13,560 nucleotides of DNA from Spirochaetales bacterium (GTDB taxonomy: Bacteria > Spirochaetota > Spirochaetia > Treponematales > Rectinemataceae), in contig JADLKI010000010.1 in assembly GCA_015657395.1 (NCBI GenBank), positions 26,070 to 39,629 on the forward strand, written 5' to 3'. The notes beneath the pieces are model-generated. The model was not told the origin of the DNA, did no database searches, and saw only the letters and a program-made list of their open reading frames with translations. Both the position numbers and the translations under genes were made by a program. Below are positions 1 through 6,080 of the stretch, one piece after another; the stretch's first letter is position 1; the number at the start of each line of letters is the position of its first letter.

Positions 1-93
1 AAAGCCTATGAGTATCCCATGGTTCCGCATGAACTGCTTGTAGTTGAAACTTTTCACCTTGGGCCCCATCCCTTGTATTTGAGCGCTCGCCAT
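1..93 (-). CDS. ABC sugar transporter permease, N-terminus only (cut by window edge)
   Basis: Only the first 31 codons are present; the gene runs off the left edge. The start ATG (91-93) shares one base with the TAA stop of the upstream ATPase gene (TAATG), and a strong GGAGGTG ribosome binding site lies inside the end of that gene, so translation is probably coupled. The visible residues (MASAQIQGMG, then a basic stretch with KVKSFNYKQF and the beginning of a hydrophobic segment GILIGF) look like the cytoplasmic N-terminus of an inner-membrane permease entering its first helix. The permease identity rests on gene order: in RbsABC/MglABC-type importers the permease gene commonly follows the double ATPase gene. 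The fragment alone is too short to prove it. Confidence 0.7.
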   Translation of the reverse strand, partial: MASAQIQGMGPKVKSFNYKQFMRNHGILIGF

Positions 94-1601
94 TATTGCA
101 CCTCCATCCGCTCGGTTTTCACCGCCAATTCCATGATTTTGTCAGCTGTCGCATCATTGCGGTCCATAATCCCCGTCTGGGCTCCTTCGTGAAGCACCAG
201 TATCCTGTCGCTCATGCCGAGTATCTCGGGGAGTTCGGACGAGACCATGAGGATCGCTTTCCCCGTGCCAGCCAGGCTCGACATCAGACGGTGTATTTCA
301 GCCTTCGTCTTGACATCGATGCCGCGCGTCGGCTCGTCGAGTATGATGATGTCGGGGTCGGCGTTAAGAACACGGGAGACGGCAACCTTCTGCTGATTTC
401 CTCCGGACAGGTTCTTGCAAGTCTGAGAAAGGCTTGAGTATTTGATCTCCAGTTTCTCCGCATATTCCTCGAAATATTTTCGTTCCAGTTTCCCCCTGAT
501 CAGAGGGCCCCGCATGCACTTCTTCAGGGACGACATGAGGACATTTTCCTTGATGGGCAGCTTGAGAAAGACACCATTCCTTTTGCGGTCCTCGGGCACC
601 ATGGCGATGCCCCGCTTAATCGCGTCCGCCGGTATGCGGTTCACGATTTTCTTTCCCCTGAGATATATTTCTCCTTTGCTGGGTTTTCTGACGCCGGCGA
701 TAGTCTCGACAAGTTCGGTGCGGCCCGCCCCCATGAGGCCGGCGACTCCCAGGATCTCGCCGCTGTGCAGGTCAAAGCTGATATTCTCGAATTCGCCGTC
801 CACAGAAAGTCCCTTGACCTCGAGGACCACTCCGCCTATGGTGGCCTTCTGTTTCGGGAAAAGCTCGTTTACCTCACGATCCACCATCATCCGGATGAGT
901 TCCTTCTCTGAGATTTCCGACACTTTCCCCGAATAGATCAGACGTCCATCCCGAAGCACGGTGACGCTTTCACAGACACCGTAAATCTCTTCCATTTTAT
1001 GGGATATGAATACTATGCATTTCCCCTGATCCCGCAGCGTGCGAATCATAGTCAGGAGATACTCGATTTCGTTCTTACTGAGGGCCGAGGTAGGCTCATC
1101 CATGATGAGGATCTCGGCGTTGAGGGACATGGCTTTGACAATCTCCACGAGTTGATTCTTGGCGACAGTCAAATCCCGTATCTTTACCTTGGGATCCAGA
1201 TTGACTCCAAGACTGGAAAGCAGACTCGTGGAATCTTGGTACATCTTCTTGTAATTGACTGAACCGGTCCCCGTTCTGGGTTCTCTGCCAAGATAGATGT
1301 TCTCCATTACCGAGAGGACTTTGACCTGATTCAACTCCTGAAAAATCATGCTTATGCCTGCGTTCTGGGCATCCCTTACATTTTTAAAATGCATTCTGTT
1401 CCCGTGAAGTAGAATTTCTCCCCCATCGCCCTGGTATAGCCCAATGAGGATCTTCATAAGAGTGGATTTGCCGGCGCCATTTTCTCCTACCAGCGCATGG
1501 ACTTCTCCGCGCCGGAGAGTCAGGCTGACGTTGTCCAGAGCATGCACACCGCCGAAATGTTTGGAAATATTCTTCATTTCCAATAGTATCTCTTTTTCCA
1601 A
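93..1601 (-). CDS. Sugar ABC transporter ATP-binding protein, RbsA/MglA type
   Basis: This is the 502-residue energy-coupling subunit of a ribose/galactose-family importer, with two ABC domains in one chain, the usual length for the family. Domain 1 has Walker A GENGAGKST (39-47), Q-loop Q88, a degenerate signature (LTVAKNQ, 144-150), Walker B ILIMDEP (164-170) and switch His201. Domain 2 has the degenerate Walker A typical of this family (GLMGAGRTE, 288-296), a perfect signature LSGGNQQKV (398-406) and Walker B IIILDEPTRG (418-427). The start is a TTG at 1601 preceded by AGGGGG; the ATG at codon 9 (1577) has no comparable ribosome binding site. It lies about 100 nt downstream of the binding-protein gene, behind a hairpin terminator, and overlaps the permease start. 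Family assignment is firm; the sugar cannot be inferred. Confidence 0.95.
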   Translation of the reverse strand: MEKEILLEMKNISKHFGGVHALDNVSLTLRRGEVHALVGENGAGKSTLMKILIGLYQGDGGEILLHGNRMHFKNVRDAQNAGISMIFQELNQVKVLSVMENIYLGREPRTGTGSVNYKKMYQDSTSLLSSLGVNLDPKVKIRDLTVAKNQLVEIVKAMSLNAEILIMDEPTSALSKNEIEYLLTMIRTLRDQGKCIVFISHKMEEIYGVCESVTVLRDGRLIYSGKVSEISEKELIRMMVDREVNELFPKQKATIGGVVLEVKGLSVDGEFENISFDLHSGEILGVAGLMGAGRTELVETIAGVRKPSKGEIYLRGKKIVNRIPADAIKRGIAMVPEDRKRNGVFLKLPIKENVLMSSLKKCMRGPLIRGKLERKYFEEYAEKLEIKYSSLSQTCKNLSGGNQQKVAVSRVLNADPDIIILDEPTRGIDVKTKAEIHRLMSSLAGTGKAILMVSSELPEILGMSDRILVLHEGAQTGIMDRNDATADKIMELAVKTERMEVQ

Positions 1602-1657
1602 AAGATCCCCCTAATGTGTTTTTGACAAATGCCTCTCAAAGATAACCATGGTCGATG

Positions 1658-1695
1658 AAAGGAAAACCGGCCGGAGGATAGGCCCCTCCGGTCGG
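1658..1695 (-). terminator. Hairpin terminator/attenuator between binding protein and ATPase genes
   Basis: On the minus strand an 11-bp stem, CCGACCGGAGG pairing with CCTCCGGCCGG (one G-T wobble), encloses a 7-nt loop and is followed directly by TTTTCCTTT. It starts ten bases after the stop codon of the binding-protein gene. This is the form of an intrinsic terminator. Because the ATPase and permease genes follow in the same direction with no obvious new promoter, it most likely works as a partial terminator or an mRNA-stabilising hairpin. Either would raise the amount of binding protein relative to the membrane components, an arrangement well known for binding-protein-dependent transport operons. 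Confidence 0.8.
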
Positions 1696-1704
1696 GCGAT
1701 TGGA

Positions 1705-2712
1705 TCAGAAGTACTTCGCCGCGAGTTCGTTGCGGGCGTTCGCTTTCTTTATGTACTCTTCTACGTTGTCCTTCGTCACAGTCTGGAACGGAATGAGGAT
1801 GGTCTTGACCGGTTTGCCATAGGCGGCGTCTATGGCCACCTTGAGTGCCGTCTCACCCTGCACGACCGCGTCCTGCCAGATGGTATTGTCCACGACGCCA
1901 GCCTTGATCTTTTCGAGCACCGGCATGTCCGCGTCGATGCCGCTCAGGAGAATCTTGCCCGCGAAGCCAGCGTTTTCCACCGCGGTGATGGCACCGACCA
2001 GAATGCAGTCGGCCTGGGCGGCGATCATATCTATTCCGGGGTCATTTCCCTTCCGGTAGGTCTGTATCCAGTTCTCCACGAGCTGAAGGGCCTTTTCACC
2101 TGACCAATCCGCGGTGTTCTGTACCACAAGCTTGATCTGCGGATACTGAGCGAGCTCTTCCTTGTAGGCCTGCTCACGAAGCACCTGGGCGGAATGTCCA
2201 AGAACCGCATTGATATACGCGAACCGGGGATTCTTGATTCCCTTCTCGGCAGCGGCCTTTACCAGTCGTTCCATCTGGAGACGGCCGGACTCCACATCGT
2301 CGGAGCCCACGAAGGCGGTCTCATTCTTGCTGTTCGTGGACTGGCTCAGGGTGACGACGGGAATGCCTTTGCTGTGGGCATAATCCACCGCGGCGGCAGA
2401 CTGCACCTTGTCCACGGGGTTGAGGAGGATGGCCTTTGCTCCTTCGGACACAGCGGTTTCCACCTGGCGAAGCTGGTTGGAAGCGTCATCGTCGGCAAAT
2501 ACGACACGGATGCGAACGTTGGGCTTCGCCGTCTCCATATACTGCCGCATGGCGGCGACCTGGTAACGGGGGAACATGCTTTGGCTTCCCTGCATGCAGA
2601 CATAGATCAGAGGCCAGGTATCCTGATTCTGCGCGCCGCTCGAGGTCACGGCCATCGTCACAAGGAACATGACCATAAGCACCATTACCATTTTTCGAGT
2701 AATGTTCTTCAT
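1705..2712 (-). CDS. Periplasmic sugar-binding protein of ABC importer (RbsB-like)
   Basis: This is a 335-residue substrate-binding protein of the periplasmic-binding-protein type 1 (ribose/galactose, Peripla_BP_4) kind. A classical signal peptide is visible: KNITRK, a hydrophobic core at 8-22, then a likely signal peptidase I site after SSGA (residue 27). No lipobox cysteine is seen, so the mature protein is probably soluble in the periplasm. Family-typical segments include EGAKAILLNP in the N-lobe, VGSDDVESG (start of the hinge region) and LSGIDADMP in the C-lobe. The start is supported by AGGAGGT six bases upstream of ATG. It is followed by the terminator/attenuator and the ATPase and permease genes, so it is the receptor of that importer. 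Its place behind the catabolic genes suggests that the ligand is the pathway's substrate. Ligand unknown; it could be a sugar, polyol or sugar-like compound. Confidence 0.93.
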   Translation of the reverse strand: MKNITRKMVMVLMVMFLVTMAVTSSGAQNQDTWPLIYVCMQGSQSMFPRYQVAAMRQYMETAKPNVRIRVVFADDDASNQLRQVETAVSEGAKAILLNPVDKVQSAAAVDYAHSKGIPVVTLSQSTNSKNETAFVGSDDVESGRLQMERLVKAAAEKGIKNPRFAYINAVLGHSAQVLREQAYKEELAQYPQIKLVVQNTADWSGEKALQLVENWIQTYRKGNDPGIDMIAAQADCILVGAITAVENAGFAGKILLSGIDADMPVLEKIKAGVVDNTIWQDAVVQGETALKVAIDAAYGKPVKTILIPFQTVTKDNVEEYIKKANARNELAAKYF

Positions 2713-2731
2713 TCTTACCTCCTACAATTTA

Positions 2732-2753
2732 CCGTTCAAAACGGCCTGAACGG
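2732..2753 (-). other. Short inverted repeat in the leader of the binding-protein gene
   Basis: A perfect 7-bp inverted repeat, CCGTTCA and TGAACGG, with an 8-nt loop lies between the epimerase stop and the ribosome binding site of the binding-protein gene. No T-run follows, so it is not an intrinsic terminator. It could be an RNA-processing or stability hairpin that separates the binding-protein message from the catabolic part of the operon, or an operator. The structure is real but short, and its function is a guess. Confidence 0.35.
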
Positions 2754-2764
2754 CTGTATATGAT

Positions 2765-3724
2765 TTAAACCTGCCCGCCACGGGCAAGCGCCGCTCTGAA
2801 ATATTCCGCGCTGATGCGGATTCCGTCTTCGAGCCTGGTACGGCAGACCGGTCCTATCAGCTTTGCCAGCTCTCCCGTGTCCTTGTGCCGCGGGAAAGGC
2901 AATGGCGCGTCTTTGAACGTGATATGCCCCTTCGCTGCGGGGACCGTTTTCTCTATGGCCGCCACAATTTGCTCCATGCTCACCGTGCCGCCACCCAAGT
3001 TGTAGACCGCCGCCCCGTCAAAGCATGTATCGGCCGCGACGATGAAGGCCTTGGCAGTGTCGTCCGCGAACTGGAATTCGGCGGTGCCGCCGTATGAGAT
3101 CTCATAGGGCTCCCCCTTCACCGCTGCCTTGATCGCCGAGGTGGGAGTAGAAGTCATACCCTGGTCCCGCAGGGGGCCGTACACGACGAAGGGACGTATA
3201 GCTATGCTGGAGAGGCCCGTCTCTTCATAGTAGACTTTCGCCGCCCACTCGTTGTCCTGCTTGTAAACACCGTAAAACGAACGGGGGATAAGGGGCGAAT
3301 CGTGGCTGAACTCGCCGTTTGGATAATCGGCTACGTTGCCGTATACGGCGGTGCTGCTCGAGTAGACCACCTGTTTGAGCCCCGCGGCCCGGGCGGCTTC
3401 AAAAATATTGATGGTCCCTTCGACATTGACCCGCGCACCGAGGGTCGGATTTGCCCGACAGAAAGGCATCTGAAGCGCCGCAAGGTGTATAATTCTCTCC
3501 GCTCCGCTCATGCGGACCGCAGCTTTAAGGAGGTCGGGGTTGGTAATGTCCCCCGGCAGGACAATGATTTTGTCCATGTCCTCTTTCTTCATAATCAGCA
3601 ACAGCTTTTTCAGTTTCTCCGGATGGGGCATAAGGGCAAAGACTTTATGTCCCGTCTCCACAAGATTTTTGACAACCCAGCCGCCTATGCATCCACTAGC
3701 TCCGGTGACAAAATAGCTGCTCAT
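2765..3724 (-). CDS. NAD-dependent epimerase/dehydratase (extended SDR family)
   Basis: This is a 319-residue extended short-chain dehydrogenase/reductase of the kind that acts on nucleotide sugars, sugar acids or related polyols. The Rossmann start has the extended-SDR glycine motif TGASGCIG (7-14), Asp59 in LPGDI after the third strand, HLAAL (80-84), the catalytic Ser region YSSSTAVYG (121-129), and catalytic Tyr151 and Lys155 in YGVYK, followed by IRPFVVYGP. Length is normal for the family. Its ATG overlaps the stop of the GntR gene in ATGA, so the two are translationally coupled. In this operon it probably oxidises, epimerises or dehydrates the imported sugar-like compound or an early intermediate. 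The C-terminal substrate-binding part has no feature I can match to a specific enzyme, so I give no gene name. Confidence 0.88.
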   Translation of the reverse strand: MSSYFVTGASGCIGGWVVKNLVETGHKVFALMPHPEKLKKLLLIMKKEDMDKIIVLPGDITNPDLLKAAVRMSGAERIIHLAALQMPFCRANPTLGARVNVEGTINIFEAARAAGLKQVVYSSSTAVYGNVADYPNGEFSHDSPLIPRSFYGVYKQDNEWAAKVYYEETGLSSIAIRPFVVYGPLRDQGMTSTPTSAIKAAVKGEPYEISYGGTAEFQFADDTAKAFIVAADTCFDGAAVYNLGGGTVSMEQIVAAIEKTVPAAKGHITFKDAPLPFPRHKDTGELAKLIGPVCRTRLEDGIRISAEYFRAALARGGQV

Positions 3725-4443
3725 TCCTCGTATCCCCCCATGCCCAGGAACGCTTTTTCTACATTGGAAATATGGTCCGCCATCGCCGCCGCTGCCGCCT
3801 CGGCGTCTCTCGTCTTCAGCGCCTTCAGGATTATCTCATGATCCTGTATCGTATTCTTGCGGATGTTGGGCATGGCGTTGCTCTTTTTGCGTATCATCAA
3901 TGCAAGTTTATTCACCGACTGCATGAAGACAGGGATAATCCGGTTTCCGGCAGCCTTCATGATCATTTCATGAAGTTCAAGGTCTTTGCGGAAAAAAAGC
4001 TGCTCGTCGTCTATCGCGGCCTCCGCCTGGCGGATGTTCTCTTCTATGGCGGCAAGTTGCTCATCGCTGATGTTCTTCACCGCCATGCGGGCTATGGCCG
4101 ACTCGAGGATGCGGCGGGCATCGTACAGATCGGCATAGAGGCTCGAATCCAAGTGAAAGACGATATCCAGATGCTCGACCATATCCTCGGGTTCGAGGCT
4201 TTTTATATAGGCTCCCGAGCCTTGGCGAATATCAATTATGCTCATCACCTGGAGCGCCTTGAGGGCTTCCCGAAGGATGGGCCGGGACACTCCTATGATT
4301 TCGCAGAGCTGACGCTCCGGCGGAAGTTTATCGCCAACCTTCAGACTGCGCTCCTTAATAAGAGCCAGAAGATTGTCAACAATACGCTCAACGGTGCTGG
4401 AGGTCTTTATATTGTTGAATGCATATTTTTCAATGTTACTCAT
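3721..4443 (-). CDS. GntR-family transcriptional regulator, FadR (FCD) subfamily
   Basis: A 240-residue repressor-type regulator. The N-terminal winged helix-turn-helix (about 15-80) contains GDKLPPERQLCEIIGVSR and ILREALKALQ, then the wing IRQGSGAYI. The C-terminal all-helical FCD ligand domain (about 100-232) keeps the usual metal-site residues: Asp154 and His158 in FRKDLELHE, His202 in IQDHEI and His224 in MADHIS. FCD domains of this type usually bind carboxylates or sugar acids near a metal ion. I chose the ATG at 4443 because it forms an ATGA overlap with the stop of the dehydrogenase gene; a TTG four codons upstream (4455) is possible but has no better ribosome binding site. It overlaps the next gene in the same way. 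Lying inside the operon, it is very likely an autoregulating control protein, probably acting at the palindromes at 8895-8931. Confidence 0.93.
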   Translation of the reverse strand: MSNIEKYAFNNIKTSSTVERIVDNLLALIKERSLKVGDKLPPERQLCEIIGVSRPILREALKALQVMSIIDIRQGSGAYIKSLEPEDMVEHLDIVFHLDSSLYADLYDARRILESAIARMAVKNISDEQLAAIEENIRQAEAAIDDEQLFFRKDLELHEMIMKAAGNRIIPVFMQSVNKLALMIRKKSNAMPNIRKNTIQDHEIILKALKTRDAEAAAAAMADHISNVEKAFLGMGGYEE

Positions 4444-5210
4444 TTTGCGACCCAACCACAGTCAACAAGCAAATCGACGCCGGTGATGAAAGACGCACCG
4501 TCGCCGGCCAAAAAATAGATCGCCTCGGCGATTTCCGAAGGATCAGCCCAGCGGTTGAAGGCCTGCTCGGCCTCCCGCAGTTTCTTTACTTCTTCGAAGG
4601 GCATACCCGTGCGAGTCGATTCAAGCTGAATGTCGCCTCGAAGCATGGGCGTATCAACCGATCCGGGGCTGACAGAATTGACCCTGATGTTGTATTTGGC
4701 GAGTTCCCACGCTACCGCACGGGTGAAGGAAATGATCGCGCCCTTGGTAGCACCGTAGATGGCGTGTTCGGTCTGGCCTACATGGCCCGATACCGAACCC
4801 AGGTTTACTATGGCTCCCTTCCTCTGCCTTTTCATGATAGGCAGCACATATTTGTGAAAGAGGAAGGTCCCGCCTATGTTCACCTGCGCAACCCTGAGGA
4901 ATTCGTCGTAGGTGGTATCTTCCAGGGGTTTTACCACCACGATGCCCGCGTTGCAGTTGAGCACATCGATGCGCCCGTAATAGCTCTCAGTCGTCTCCAC
5001 AAAAGCCTTGACATCTTCTTCGGACGAGACGTCCCCCACCATCTCGAAGCAGTCCGCCCCGCTCCGCCGCAGTTCTTCTCCCAGGGCCTGGATAGCCTGA
5101 CTCTTGTCCATCAGCGCCACGGTATAGTTGTTTTCCGCGAATTTCTTCGCCGAGGCCCTGCCTATGCCGCTGGCGGCTCCGGTGATCATCGCAACTCTCT
5201 TTTCGCCCAT
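4440..5210 (-). CDS. Short-chain dehydrogenase/reductase (classical SDR)
   Basis: A 256-residue classical SDR, expected to oxidise or reduce a hydroxyl/keto group with NAD(P). Visible motifs are the cofactor loop TGAASGIG (10-17), an acidic Asp35 after the second strand (LMDKS) that favours NAD(H), GDV (59-61), NCNAGI (85-90, a variant of NNAG), Asn111, Ser139 in GSVSG, and Tyr152 with Lys156 in YGATK. SPGSVDTPM and the C-terminal ITGVDLLVDCGW are typical of the family. I chose the ATG at 5210 because GAGGTG stands just before it; the longer GTG start (5222) would place this ribosome binding site inside the gene. It follows the beta-keto acid cleavage gene by 30 bp, so oxidising a 3-hydroxy acid to the 3-keto acid that enzyme uses is an attractive role, but this is inference. 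Confidence 0.93.
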   Translation of the reverse strand: MGEKRVAMITGAASGIGRASAKKFAENNYTVALMDKSQAIQALGEELRRSGADCFEMVGDVSSEEDVKAFVETTESYYGRIDVLNCNAGIVVVKPLEDTTYDEFLRVAQVNIGGTFLFHKYVLPIMKRQRKGAIVNLGSVSGHVGQTEHAIYGATKGAIISFTRAVAWELAKYNIRVNSVSPGSVDTPMLRGDIQLESTRTGMPFEEVKKLREAEQAFNRWADPSEIAEAIYFLAGDGASFITGVDLLVDCGWVAK

Positions 5211-5240
5211 ATCGCACCTCACATTGTTAATTGGTTCAAT

Positions 5241-6029
5241 TTATCTGATCCCCATCATTTCCCTGGCCTGTGCCGGGGTCGCCACTTCCCTGCCCAGCGA
5301 GCGGGAGATGTCCGCGATCTCCTTCACGAGTTCGTGGGTGACTGCGATCTCCCCGTTCTGAAGGTATGGCCAGTCCTCTGTCCCGACCCGGACATTGTCG
5401 CCGTGCGTGATGGCCGCGACGAGGATGTTCATCTGCTCCTCGCACATGATGCTGACGGTTATCACGCAGTTTTCGGGCATGAGGCTCTTGCGGTAGAGGT
5501 ATTCCTCGACCGTGGGTGGCGACCATGTTCCGCCCGGCCAGCCGAGAAAGAATGTGGTGATATAGGGCGGATCAAAAAGTTTTCTTTCGATGAGTTTGTT
5601 CAGGTTCCAGATGGAGCCGGAGTGCCATATCTCCCATTCGGGCTTGACTCCATACCTGCTGCAGGCTTCGGTGTATTTCTCCAGCTCGGCCAGGGGATGA
5701 AGCACATCGCAGGTCACCTCGGTGAACGCTTCCGCGTGGTGATTGGCGATGATGGACACCATGTCGGACTTCTGTTCAAAGAGCTCTATTCTTTCCTTGA
5801 GGGGTATGCTGGACATGCCGCTCTGTATGATAATGTCCGACCTAGCCCGCACGCCGTTGATCACCGCGGCCCACTGGCCTTCGGCATGGGTGTGAAGGAC
5901 GCTGGCCCCGGCCTCTCGGCAACGGAGCGCTTCCTCAACGATCTCGGGAGCCTTCTTCGGGTATTCGACCTCGGGATTTAGCCAGCAGATATTCGGCGTG
6001 GCAACGATGACCAATGGTTTTTTATTCAC
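5241..6029 (-). CDS. Beta-keto acid cleavage enzyme (BKACE, DUF849 family)
   Basis: A 262-residue TIM-barrel enzyme of the BKACE family. Known members, such as 3-keto-5-aminohexanoate cleavage enzyme (Kce) and 3-dehydrocarnitine cleavage enzyme, condense a beta-keto acid with acetyl-CoA to give acetoacetate and a shortened acyl-CoA. Zinc-site candidates are His46 and His48 in LHTHAEG, plus Glu218 in the family motif NVRVGTEDW, which also supplies Arg214 and Asp219. Ser70 (QSG) and Glu131 sit where family active-site residues are expected, as I recall them for Kce. The usual Arg after the second His (HxHxR) is replaced by Glu (HTHAE), which hints at an unusual substrate pocket. The start is GTG (6029) with AAGGAG seven bases upstream. 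It lies between the fusion gene and the SDR gene, marking a beta-keto acid as a pathway intermediate. Confidence 0.88.
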   Translation of the reverse strand: MNKKPLVIVATPNICWLNPEVEYPKKAPEIVEEALRCREAGASVLHTHAEGQWAAVINGVRARSDIIIQSGMSSIPLKERIELFEQKSDMVSIIANHHAEAFTEVTCDVLHPLAELEKYTEACSRYGVKPEWEIWHSGSIWNLNKLIERKLFDPPYITTFFLGWPGGTWSPPTVEEYLYRKSLMPENCVITVSIMCEEQMNILVAAITHGDNVRVGTEDWPYLQNGEIAVTHELVKEIADISRSLGREVATPAQAREMMGIR

Positions 6030-6080
6030 TGTATGACTCCTTCATTCATGATTTTTATCTGTATCTTTTTCAAAGACCGC

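Noticed and set aside
4419..5981. A 520-codon open frame on the plus strand
   Set aside because: It is antisense to the SDR and BKACE genes, both with clear family motifs; high G+C produces long shadow frames. The translation shows no recognisable domain.
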